NCBI GenBank assembly: GCA_002451165.1
Contig: DKBH01000005.1
Location: 4,707-68,706, forward strand
From: Nitrospiraceae bacterium UBA6905
GTDB taxonomy: Bacteria; Nitrospirota; Thermodesulfovibrionia; Thermodesulfovibrionales; UBA6898
Length of the DNA: 64,000 nt
Direction of reading: 5' to 3'
The notes below the pieces were generated by a model. The model was given only the letters and a program-made list of their open reading frames with translations. It did no database searches and had not been told where the DNA came from. Both the position numbers and the translations under genes were made by a program. The number at the start of each line of letters is the position of its first letter. Position 1 is the stretch's first letter. Positions 54,606-62,844 of the stretch are shown piece by piece.

Positions 54606-54661
54606 ACTCAAAATCCGGTTGGGGCAACCTAGTGGGAGTTCGATTCTCCCCACCGGCACCA
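54606..54661 (+). other. Right-end duplicate of the tRNA-Leu 3' half (att site)
   Basis: Matches 47872-47927 except three positions; the anticodon loop, variable arm start and CCA are kept but the 5' half of a tRNA is absent, so it is not a functional tRNA. Right boundary of the island. Confidence 0.85.
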
Positions 54662-54675
54662 TTTCCCCCCGCTGC

Positions 54676-54704
54676 TTGATTCGTAATAAATAACGCGGTA
54701 ATAT
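54676..54704 (+). promoter_or_regulatory. Promoter of the Crp/Fnr-type gene
   Basis: TTGATT (54676-54681), 17-base spacer, TAATAT (54699-54704). It implies a transcript from about 54711, so the in-frame ATG at 54703 is not in the message, and the start is ATG 54721. Confidence 0.6.
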
Positions 54705-54720
54705 GGAGCAAGAGGAGAAC

Positions 54721-55362
54721 ATGGAGCCACTGCAGAAAACAGCATTCCTTGAGGTCTTCCCGATATTCTCGAAGTCAGCGGACGAACTTGTCGTAGAGTT
54801 GCTTTCCGTTTCCTTGCATCAGCAATTCCCGGCAAATGCGAGAGTATACACCGAGGGTGATGCCTGCAATGGGATAGCCTTTCTGCTATCCGGAGAAATT
54901 AGGGTCTTTAAATCGGGTGAGGCCGGCAGAGAAATTACTCTTTATGAAATAGGGAGAGGAGAGACCTGCATCCTGAATGCTTCCTGTATCCTTTCAAGCC
55001 TTACCTATCCTGCAAACGCCGTCTCGACAGAGTCCGGTACTATGCTGTATATCACGTCCCGTGATTTCAGGCGACTGGTCGCATCATACGAAGACATGCG
55101 GAACTTCGTATTCAATATCTTGAGCCAGCGCCTTGTGGAGGTTATGGCGCTCGTGGAAGAGATCGCTTTCGGACGCATGGACAGGCGCTTGCTGGACTAT
55201 TTGGTCGAAAAAGCCGACCACAACCGTCTCATGGCAACCCACCAGAGAATAGCCGATGATCTCGGAACATCCCGTGAGGTCGTCAGTAGACTGCTGAAAG
55301 ATTTCGAGAGAAAAGGTAGAATTTCTCTTTCGCGTCATCTGATAGAACTGAGGACGGTCTGA
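54721..55362 (+). CDS. Crp/Fnr-family transcriptional regulator
   Basis: 213 residues. Cyclic-nucleotide-like beta-roll (VYTEGDACNGIAFLLSGEIR) with cysteines in ETCILNASCILSS, and C-terminal HTH (THQRIADDLGTSREVVSRLL). The two cysteines in the sensor could bind a cofactor but the Fnr N-terminal Fe-S motif is absent. GAGGAG precedes ATG 54721. Confidence 0.88.
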   Translation: MEPLQKTAFLEVFPIFSKSADELVVELLSVSLHQQFPANARVYTEGDACNGIAFLLSGEIRVFKSGEAGREITLYEIGRGETCILNASCILSSLTYPANAVSTESGTMLYITSRDFRRLVASYEDMRNFVFNILSQRLVEVMALVEEIAFGRMDRRLLDYLVEKADHNRLMATHQRIADDLGTSREVVSRLLKDFERKGRISLSRHLIELRTV

Positions 55363-55419
55363 TCCGTACAGTTTCTGTGGTTTTCCCTCTGCCCGGAAAA
55401 ATGGTAAAGTAGTGATACC

Positions 55420-55764
55420 ATGTCCCGCAAGATCCTTGTCGTCGACGACGAACTCCTAATCCTGAACGCAGTCGAAAAAGCACTGACAAAAGAAGGATAC
55501 CGTGTCACCGGGGTCCAGAACCGGCAGGAGCTCGAGGCTGCGCTGCAGAGCGCCCCCTATGATCTCCTGATAACCGATCTGCACATGGAAGAGGCCTCTG
55601 CAGAGGATATCATCAGCAGGGTGAAGCAGAAATCTCCTGCGATCAGAGTACTTCTTATGAGCGGTACTGCCTCCAGGACCGATACTGACAATTTCATCGA
55701 GAAGCCTTTTAAGCTTGCTGAATTGAGAGAAAAAGTCAGGGCCTTTCTGCATGAGCCTTCCTGA
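55420..55764 (+). CDS. Single-domain response regulator
   Basis: 114 residues: receiver domain with the acidic pair VVDDE, phospho-acceptor Asp in LLITDLHM, LLMSGTA and lysine in EKPF. No output domain. Overlaps the next gene by 14 bases. Confidence 0.88.
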   Translation: MSRKILVVDDELLILNAVEKALTKEGYRVTGVQNRQELEAALQSAPYDLLITDLHMEEASAEDIISRVKQKSPAIRVLLMSGTASRTDTDNFIEKPFKLAELREKVRAFLHEPS

Positions 55765-57763
55765 AATCGACGCTGCTCTCTTTTTTTTCATAAACCGGGA
55801 TCTGCAGAATGCGCTCTTTGACAGACTCATGCCCTTTGTTACATCTCATACCTTGCTGGTCTTCCTTCCGTTTGTCCTGCTCCTGATTCTGAGGGTAAAA
55901 AAGGATGCGATACCTGTTCTCCTTGTAGCGCTCTTTGCCATCACGATAGCGGACGCAAGCAGCCATGCGCTGAAAGAGGTGTTCCTGCGGCCGCGACCGT
56001 GCAGCACCTTCAGCAATGTCCATCTCCTAGTGGGCTGCGGAAGGTCCTATGCCATGCCCTCGAACCATGCGGCTAATGCCTTCGCCTTTGCCATGACTAT
56101 ATGGATGATGATGAAAAAAAAGGCATATGCTGTGTTTGCTGCTTTAGCCGCAGCGATAGGTCTGTCCCGGGTATCCGTGGGCGTTCATTATCCCGCTGAC
56201 GTGCTTGTCGGGGCTCTTATCGGCACTGCTATTGCGCATACCGCGGTGCTGATCTACCAGCGGGCTGTGCAGATAGTCGAACACCGATGGTATGGACAGG
56301 GTCTCGTCCTTATCCTCCTTCTGCTCAGTTTTTTTCGCATTACATACATAATGACCGGCCCGTTCGACCTTTCTCCGGATGAGGCACATTATTGGGAATG
56401 GTCCCGCCGTCTTGACTGGAGCTACTATTCAAAGGGCCCTATGATCGCCTGCCTCATCCGTGTCGGAACCGGCATTTTCGGCAATAGTGTACTGGGGGTA
56501 AGGGTATTCGCCCCGATTCTTTCAGCTTTCAGCAGTCTTATGCTCTTTCGACTCGGCAAAGAACTCTATAGTGAAAAAACGGGGTTTGCCGCGGCCCTGC
56601 TCCTCCAGATCGTGCCACTCTTTTCGGTCTTTGGCATAGTTCTGACTATTGACGCCCCCTTTATCTTCTTTTGGATACTGTCCCTCACGCTGTTTCATCA
56701 TATCATCTGGAAGGAAGGGCAGGCATCTCGGGTGCCGTGGTCGCTCCTCGGGATAGCCGTCGGCCTCGGGCTGCTTACAAAATATACCATGGCATTCTTT
56801 CCTCTTTCCGCATTTCTCTTTCTGCTCGTTCGGAAGCACTGCCGGAAGTATTTGAAGACAGCCGGGCCGTATTTCGGTCTCATCGTCAGCATGCTGGTCT
56901 TCAGTCCGGTACTGTTCTGGAACGCTGCCAACGGATGGGTTACACTGAAGCATACGGCGGGACAGGCGCATATCGGGGATGGGTTGGTCCTTTCTTTCAG
57001 GACATTCGGTGAGTTTCTCGGGTCCCAGGCGGGTGTTCTTACCCCTGTCCTCTTCGTTATGCTCTTCACGGCCCTCTTCAAGCTCAGGGATTCACGGGAA
57101 GGTTCATTTCTCATCTGGTTTTCGACACCGGTCATCGCGTTCTTCCTGCTGAAGAGCCTCCAGGGGAAAGTTCAGGCGAATTGGGCGATGACAGGGTATA
57201 TCACAGCCCTTATTGCCTTTTCAGCGGCCTACATTGGGCGATGGAAAGATCTTCGAACACCGGCCCGGCTGACTGCAGCGGGTGCCCTTCTCCTTGCCTT
57301 GATGGCATCGCTCATTGTACATTTCCCTTCAGCTTTCAGACTCCCTGACAATGTTGATCCCTCTCGGCGTTTTGTCGGCTGGCGGGAACTCGGCAGAGAA
57401 GCAAGCCTGTCTTACCAGAAGCTGTCGGCGCAGGGGCCTGCCTTTGTATTTTCCGACAGCTACCAGGTCTCCAGTGAGTTGGCATTTTATATGGAGGGAA
57501 ATCCGATCACCTACTGCGCAAATACCGGCCGGCGCATGAACCAATATGACCTCTGGCCGGGATTCGATCGTCTCATCGGGCAGAACGCCCTCTTTGTCAG
57601 AACTAAGGAAAAAGGTCTTCCTGAAGAGGTGCGCAGTGCCTTCGCCTCCTGCGACCGTGAGGTGATGACCGTCAAGACGAGGAACCGGAAGATCATGAAA
57701 TTTACCTTATTCACGTGTTATGATTTTCGTGGCTTCAAATCTCAGCCGATAGAGAGTTTTTAA
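55751..57763 (+). CDS. PAP2 phosphatase-GT39 glycosyltransferase fusion
   Basis: 670 residues. Residues 1-~180: PAP2-type lipid phosphatase with KEVFLRPRP, PSNHA and SRVSVGVHYPADV motifs. From ~195: ArnT/PMT-like GT39 with DLSPDEAHYWEWSRRLDWSY near its start and many membrane helices. GT39 enzymes move a sugar from a polyprenyl phosphate to lipid or protein; the fused phosphatase could recycle the carrier (inference). Confidence 0.85.
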   Translation: MSLPEIDAALFFFINRDLQNALFDRLMPFVTSHTLLVFLPFVLLLILRVKKDAIPVLLVALFAITIADASSHALKEVFLRPRPCSTFSNVHLLVGCGRSYAMPSNHAANAFAFAMTIWMMMKKKAYAVFAALAAAIGLSRVSVGVHYPADVLVGALIGTAIAHTAVLIYQRAVQIVEHRWYGQGLVLILLLLSFFRITYIMTGPFDLSPDEAHYWEWSRRLDWSYYSKGPMIACLIRVGTGIFGNSVLGVRVFAPILSAFSSLMLFRLGKELYSEKTGFAAALLLQIVPLFSVFGIVLTIDAPFIFFWILSLTLFHHIIWKEGQASRVPWSLLGIAVGLGLLTKYTMAFFPLSAFLFLLVRKHCRKYLKTAGPYFGLIVSMLVFSPVLFWNAANGWVTLKHTAGQAHIGDGLVLSFRTFGEFLGSQAGVLTPVLFVMLFTALFKLRDSREGSFLIWFSTPVIAFFLLKSLQGKVQANWAMTGYITALIAFSAAYIGRWKDLRTPARLTAAGALLLALMASLIVHFPSAFRLPDNVDPSRRFVGWRELGREASLSYQKLSAQGPAFVFSDSYQVSSELAFYMEGNPITYCANTGRRMNQYDLWPGFDRLIGQNALFVRTKEKGLPEEVRSAFASCDREVMTVKTRNRKIMKFTLFTCYDFRGFKSQPIESF

Positions 57764-58704
57764 TGACTGTATCCGTTGTAATACCGCTCTATAATGAAGA
57801 AGAAAACGTCCGGGAGCTGCATGCCCGCCTCAAGGCGGTGCTTGATACTATCGGGACGGAGTATGAGGTTCTCTTCATCGATGACGGCAGTACAGACAGC
57901 ACGCTAGCGCTTCTCCAGGACATCCAGGCTCAAGACAGCAGGACCATCGTACTGAGCCTGAGAAGGAACTTCGGCCAGACAGCGGCGTTTGCCGCTGGGT
58001 TTGACTATTCTCGCGGTGACATCATCGTCACGATGGACGGGGATCTGCAGAACGACCCGAACGACATCCCGAAGATCATCGCGATGATGAAGGACAACGA
58101 CCTGGTAAGCGGCTGGAGAAAAAAGCGCAAGGATCCCTTTCTTTCGCGGCGGCTTCCGTCCATCATGGCGAACTGGCTCATCAGCAAGGTGACGGGGGTG
58201 AATCTGCATGACTACGGATGCTCCCTCAAGGCATACAAGCGCGACGTGATCAAGAACCTCAAGCTCTACGGCGAGATGCACCGCTTCATACCTGCCGTCG
58301 CCAGTTGGTACGGTGTGCGGATCGCAGAGGTGGAGACCACACATCACCCGAGACTGCGGGGAAAGTCAAAGTACGGGATATCGCGGACCGTCAAAGTTGT
58401 GCTCGATCTTATCACGGTAAAGTTTCTCCAGAGCTTCTCCACCAAACCCCTCCAGTTCTTCGGTCCCATCGGCATAGTCAGCGGTATGATGGGATTGGTT
58501 ATCTCCCTGTATCTGGCCATGGGCAAGCTGCTCCTGGGCCGGGAGATCGGTGGCAGGCCGCTCCTTCTGCTCGGTGCGCTCCTGATCATTGTCGGCATCC
58601 AGTTCATTGGCATGGGGCTTCTCGGCGAAATGATGGTGCGCGTATACCATGAAACGCAGAAAAAACCTATCTACGTCATAAAGAAAGTCATTGGTCCGGG
58701 CTAG
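57763..58704 (+). CDS. Polyprenyl-phosphate glycosyltransferase (GT2, DPM1/ArnC-like)
   Basis: 313 residues. GT2 nucleotide-sugar fold (VVIPLYNEEENVRELHARLK, DDGSTD, MDGDLQNDPNDIP) then two C-terminal helices. Makes a polyprenyl-phosphate sugar, probably the donor for the GT39 enzyme upstream, with which it overlaps by one base (TAATG). Confidence 0.92.
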   Translation: MTVSVVIPLYNEEENVRELHARLKAVLDTIGTEYEVLFIDDGSTDSTLALLQDIQAQDSRTIVLSLRRNFGQTAAFAAGFDYSRGDIIVTMDGDLQNDPNDIPKIIAMMKDNDLVSGWRKKRKDPFLSRRLPSIMANWLISKVTGVNLHDYGCSLKAYKRDVIKNLKLYGEMHRFIPAVASWYGVRIAEVETTHHPRLRGKSKYGISRTVKVVLDLITVKFLQSFSTKPLQFFGPIGIVSGMMGLVISLYLAMGKLLLGREIGGRPLLLLGALLIIVGIQFIGMGLLGEMMVRVYHETQKKPIYVIKKVIGPG

Positions 58705-59611
58705 CAACAAAATCTATATCTTTGTCCTCAAGCTGGCTGTCAGCGGCGCCTCGTTATTTCTTATCTTCAGGAAGGCGGACATAGAACATGTGGCATATAT
58801 CCTGAAGAATATCGGCCTTTCGTCTTTCCTGGCCGTTGCCGCCGTCTATATTGCATCCCAGCTCGTTTCTGCCGTGCGATGGAGAACGCTTCTGATGGAC
58901 CGATTTCCCTTCGGGAAACTCTTCGCCCTCTATATGATCGGCGCGTTCTTCAGCACCTTCCTGCCGGGGCTGATCGGCGGCGATGCTCTACGGGCCTATT
59001 ACCTCAATAAGGATGCCCGAAAGATGAGCGCTACCCTTGCCTCGGTGTTCATGGACCGCTATGTCGGTTTCGTAAGCCTTATGGCGATAGGCATTGCCGC
59101 CTTTCCGTTCAGCTTAAGATCTTTTGCCGGTTCTCCCTACACCTGGCTTATGCCGGTCATTTTTGTCTCCTTCGTCGTCGCGAGCATCTTGTTCTTTACG
59201 CTGCAACTCGGAAAGCGGTTCAGATTCATGACAGAAATCTATGAATATTTTTCTCTCCTTAGGGATCGGAAGACAACCCTGGCGTCGGCGATCGGCCTGT
59301 CCGTGATCATACAGCTCATGAACTTTTTGATGGTCATCATACTGGCATGGCGCATGAATCTGCCGGTGTCACTGCTGCAGCTCGCTGTCTTCCTTCCGAT
59401 CGTTATCACCATATCGTCGCTTCCCATCTCCATCTCCGGAATCGGCGTGAGGGAGGGGGCCTTTGTCATTCTGCTCGGTCTGATCAATATCGGACCTGAA
59501 GCTGCGACGTCCCTTTCCCTTTCCTGGTTCTTTTCCATTGTTATCGGGAGCCTGCCCGGCCTTGCGTTCTATGTCTTTCATGACCGGGAGCGGAAGAGCA
59601 TATCATCATGA
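58691..59611 (+). CDS. LPTM/UPF0104-type membrane protein (lysylphosphatidylglycerol synthase-like transmembrane region)
   Basis: 306 residues, about seven helices, with FFSTFLPGLIGGDALRAYYL and LPISISGIGVREGAF, the family motifs. Starts with TTG 58691 inside the GT2 3' end. Such proteins often accompany polyprenyl-sugar cassettes and may flip lipid-linked sugars (inference). Confidence 0.85.
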   Translation: MVRASNKIYIFVLKLAVSGASLFLIFRKADIEHVAYILKNIGLSSFLAVAAVYIASQLVSAVRWRTLLMDRFPFGKLFALYMIGAFFSTFLPGLIGGDALRAYYLNKDARKMSATLASVFMDRYVGFVSLMAIGIAAFPFSLRSFAGSPYTWLMPVIFVSFVVASILFFTLQLGKRFRFMTEIYEYFSLLRDRKTTLASAIGLSVIIQLMNFLMVIILAWRMNLPVSLLQLAVFLPIVITISSLPISISGIGVREGAFVILLGLINIGPEAATSLSLSWFFSIVIGSLPGLAFYVFHDRERKSISS

Positions 59612-61011
59612 GTATGCATGAAGATTATCGACATCTCGAAGACAGCGACAGACGCTTTCTGTGGCATCCCTTTACCCAGATGAAGGAGTGGGAACAAGAA
59701 GCCCCCGTCATCATCGCAGGTGGCCGCGATTGTTTCATCAGGGATATCCGCGGGAAATGGTATCTGGACGGCGTTTCTTCGCTCTGGGTAAACATCTTCG
59801 GCCATAGAAGAGAAGAGATAGACGAAGCAATAAAACGGCAGGTCGACCGGATCAGCCACAGTACGCTGCTCGGCCTGAGCAATGTCCCGGCGATCCGATT
59901 GGCGGAAAAGCTTATTGCGTTGGCAAACAGCGGATATGGAGAAGAGCATAGTGCAGGAGAGAAAGATCGGGGCCGCACCCTCAGCCGCGTCTTCTACTCG
60001 GACAACGGGTCAACGGCCGTTGAAGTAGCCATCAAGATGGCTTTCCAGTACTGGCAGCATCTCGGTGATCAGGACCGAACGGCATTTCTGTCGCTGCATC
60101 TTGCCTATCACGGCGATACGCTCGGCGCAGTCAGCGTAGGGGGCATTGACATATTTCATAAGGCATTCGCACCGCTCCTATTCCGGACATTCAAGGCTCC
60201 GGCTCCCTACTGCTACCGCTGTGAGTTGCAAAAGACATACCCGGCTTGCAATCTTGCCTGTGCAGAGCGGATGGGGGAAATCCTCCGGGAACATCACCGT
60301 GAGATTGCTGCAGTGATTCTCGAGCCCCTGGTGCAGGCGGCGGGCGGCATGATCGTTGCACCTCCGGGCTATCTCAAGAGGATACGCGCGCTCTGCAGGG
60401 AATGCAATGTCCTCTGCATAGCCGATGAGGTGGCAACGGGCTTCGGCCGTACCGGGAGAATGTTCGCCTGCCATCATGAAGATGTGGTTCCCGACATCAT
60501 GTGCCTCTCCAAGGGTATTACCGGCGGATATATGCCGCTTGCAGCGACCCTCGCAACCGAAGAAATCTACCGTGCGTTTCTCGGAGACTTCAGGGATCTT
60601 AAAACCTTCTTCCATGGGCATTCCTATACCGGCAATCCTCTGGCCTGTGCAGCAGCCCTTGCATGTCTCGAAATCTTCGAAAAAGAAGAGACCGTCGGTG
60701 GTCTGGCGCCGAAGATCGCCCTGCTCGAGGATTGGCTGAGGGAAATGGCTGCTCTGCCGCATGTCGGGGATGTCAGGAATAAAGGACTCATGGCAGGGCT
60801 TGAGCTGGTCATGGACAAATCAACAAGAGAAGCCTATCCCTGGGAAGATAAAATGGGATGGAAGGTGGCGCACCTTGCAAGGGACAACGGCGTAATAATC
60901 CGCCCTCTTGGCAACGTGGTCGTAATCATGCCGCCCCTCTGCATCAGCATCGAAAACCTCCGCCAGATGCTTCACGTCCTGAGACATGCCGTGATTTCAG
61001 CGGTATCATGA
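59608..61011 (+). CDS. bioA: Adenosylmethionine-8-amino-7-oxononanoate aminotransferase
   Basis: Biotin synthesis: converts KAPA to DAPA. Fold-type I PLP enzyme with FLWHPFTQM, GHSYTGNP and PLP lysine in LSKGITGGYMPLA. 467 residues. Overlaps the previous stop (ATGA). No other bio genes are adjacent. Confidence 0.94.
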   Translation: MSMHEDYRHLEDSDRRFLWHPFTQMKEWEQEAPVIIAGGRDCFIRDIRGKWYLDGVSSLWVNIFGHRREEIDEAIKRQVDRISHSTLLGLSNVPAIRLAEKLIALANSGYGEEHSAGEKDRGRTLSRVFYSDNGSTAVEVAIKMAFQYWQHLGDQDRTAFLSLHLAYHGDTLGAVSVGGIDIFHKAFAPLLFRTFKAPAPYCYRCELQKTYPACNLACAERMGEILREHHREIAAVILEPLVQAAGGMIVAPPGYLKRIRALCRECNVLCIADEVATGFGRTGRMFACHHEDVVPDIMCLSKGITGGYMPLAATLATEEIYRAFLGDFRDLKTFFHGHSYTGNPLACAAALACLEIFEKEETVGGLAPKIALLEDWLREMAALPHVGDVRNKGLMAGLELVMDKSTREAYPWEDKMGWKVAHLARDNGVIIRPLGNVVVIMPPLCISIENLRQMLHVLRHAVISAVS

Positions 61012-61460
61012 GCAGGAAATCGGCCATCCTCCTAGCCCTGCTTATCATGGTACCGGTCATCGTCTATTTCCTCTGGCCTACCGACGAGAGCAGGATCAGG
61101 AAACTCTTCCGGCAAGGTGCAAAGGCAATCGAACAGGAAAAGATCGATGGCGTCATGGCAGCCGTATCGTTTAACTATACCGATGACTACGGTCTCACCT
61201 ATCTGTACATCAAGGAAGGCATGATGCGCATTTTCCAGCGCATGGACGGCATCACGGTGGAATATGAGATCACCCTCCTGGAGATCAAGGATGACACTGC
61301 TTCTGCTGAGCTCGATATTAGGGTCATTGCACGTGCAGGCAATGATGTGGGGTATGCCGTAGGAGATGCTGCGCGACCGGTGCATATGACGTTCATCCTT
61401 GAAAAACAACGGACAACCTGGCTTGTTACCAGGACGGAAGGCCTGCCGCTGAACTTCTGA
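61008..61460 (+). CDS. Membrane-anchored NTF2-like protein of unknown function
   Basis: 150 residues from ATG 61008, overlapping the bioA stop (ATGA). One N-terminal helix (ILLALLIMVPVIVYFLW), then an alpha+beta domain (KLFRQGAKAIEQEKIDGVMA; SAELDIRVIARAGNDVGYAV) of NTF2/SnoaL type. No family confirmed. Confidence 0.65.
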   Translation: MSRKSAILLALLIMVPVIVYFLWPTDESRIRKLFRQGAKAIEQEKIDGVMAAVSFNYTDDYGLTYLYIKEGMMRIFQRMDGITVEYEITLLEIKDDTASAELDIRVIARAGNDVGYAVGDAARPVHMTFILEKQRTTWLVTRTEGLPLNF

Positions 61461-61574
61461 AGAGGTATCGCATTCCGAATGGGGCGGTATTCACACGCTA
61501 CTATTCCCAGTAATCAGTAATGCGCCAGCACGGTAGGCCATTTCCGGGTGCCTTCTGAATTCTTTTTTCGATCA

Positions 61575-61594
61575 CGGCATGTATCTGCATGCCG
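61575..61594. repeat. Hairpin in the gap after the NTF2-like gene
   Basis: CGGCATG (61575-61581), 6-base loop, CATGCCG (61588-61594), flanked by A-runs. The 238-base gap 61461-61698 otherwise shows no gene. Not a typical terminator because the T-run is not on the 3' side of either strand. Confidence 0.4.
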
Positions 61595-61698
61595 AAAAAA
61601 CCCATGCCGACTCTGAATACCTTTAACCGGAGCACGTGAACAGTGCATAACGCAAGTCGGCGATGGCCTTCCCTTTTTTCTTTTCGACCTGCTCAAAT

Positions 61699-62775
61699 CT
61701 ATTGGAACAGCTTCTTCAGGGCCGAGCCGCCAAGGTCAAAAACGCTCTTGCCGATGGACTCGATCGGCATGCCAAGAGACTTTGCCAGGGCGAGGGATAA
61801 TTTCTGCACGAGGCTTTTGGTAATGCTGAATTTCGGATTGTCGAGGTCGCCCTGAATGGTAAAGTCAAGGACGATCTGATCATCATTGTCCTTGAGCAGT
61901 TTTGTCACCGCCAGGAGCGGCATACCGAGAAATTTTCCTCCGGACTTCCGGAACTTCAGATCCTTAATGGTGATTGTACCTTCTGAATGGATCCTCCTCT
62001 TCAGTACCGTGATGTCGGCGTTTAGAGAGAGAAGGCCCTGCGTCACCTCTACATCTCCCTTTTTCTCGTAATAGGGGCGCAGCTGGGTTATGTCGAGATC
62101 CCTGATGGAAAGCTTCGATTTTGCATCCTTTGTTTTCAGGTCTATCGAACCGCGAGACGTCAGCCTTCCCTTTCGGTCCTTGCCGGGGATAGAGGCATCC
62201 ACTGCATATGCTGACGCCCTGCTGTCCGGCGGCACGGAAAAATTTTTCAGCTCCGCATTGATAGCCCGCATCTTGATGAGCACCGGCGCCGAGGACGCCT
62301 TTCTGTCAAGATAATCGAGCGATCCCTCTTCGATCCGGAATTTCTGTATGAGAAGAGGCGCAACATCCTTATCCGGTGGCTTCTTCTGCTCCGATGCCTT
62401 TACCGGCGCTTTGGTTCGTGCAGGGAAGAGCGGAACAATCTTGCCTTTTTTGTCGACTTCCAGAAAGAGATAGAGCTCGTTGAGACGAATGTCAGAGATG
62501 ATATATTCTCTTTTCAGCAGTCCTATGACGCTGGCACGGACTCCGAGATTCTTAATCGAGAGTACCTCTTTGCTGTCGGACCTGACCATCCTCACGTCCG
62601 TTACCCTGACCTCTCCCCACCGCAATGAAATGTCCTCCACAGAAAAGCCTCTACCGAGGAACTGCTGCAGCTGATGCTGGATGATCTTGTTAGCGTTATG
62701 AAGGAGGAGCCCTGCTCCGGCTATCAGCAGAACAAGAATGAACAAAAAGCCGGATATGAAGTTCTTTCTGAGCAT
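61699..62775 (-). CDS. DUF748/AsmA-like envelope protein
   Basis: 358 residues. N-terminal helix (FISGFLFILVLLIAGAGLLL), then repetitive beta-rich AsmA/DUF748 domain (GFSVEDISLRWGEVRVTDVR; STGTITIKDLKF-type strand around SEGTITIKDLKFRKSGG). Such proteins span the periplasm and help lipid transport or envelope assembly. ATG 62775 is preferred to an upstream in-frame ATG at 62841. Confidence 0.75.
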   Translation of the reverse strand: MLRKNFISGFLFILVLLIAGAGLLLHNANKIIQHQLQQFLGRGFSVEDISLRWGEVRVTDVRMVRSDSKEVLSIKNLGVRASVIGLLKREYIISDIRLNELYLFLEVDKKGKIVPLFPARTKAPVKASEQKKPPDKDVAPLLIQKFRIEEGSLDYLDRKASSAPVLIKMRAINAELKNFSVPPDSRASAYAVDASIPGKDRKGRLTSRGSIDLKTKDAKSKLSIRDLDITQLRPYYEKKGDVEVTQGLLSLNADITVLKRRIHSEGTITIKDLKFRKSGGKFLGMPLLAVTKLLKDNDDQIVLDFTIQGDLDNPKFSITKSLVQKLSLALAKSLGMPIESIGKSVFDLGGSALKKLFQ

Positions 62776-62844
62776 GATCGTTTGCCCTGGCCGAAAGCAT
62801 TTTACCATATCATGATCTCTGCCATCTGTGCTATACTTCACCCA

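Larger units (their letters stand above)
47872..54661. mobile_element. Genomic island integrated at tRNA-Leu(CAA)
   Basis: The tRNA 3' half from the anticodon loop to CCA (47872-47927) recurs as a 56-base copy at 54606-54661 with three mismatches, two of which are compensatory in the T stem. That is the usual outcome of tyrosine-recombinase integration into a tRNA. The 6.7 kb between holds an AraC regulator, a facing eight-gene operon, two broken genes and a possible integrase remnant. Outside it the gene order is ordinary. The 113 bases 47928-48040 next to the tRNA show no gene. Confidence 0.8.
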
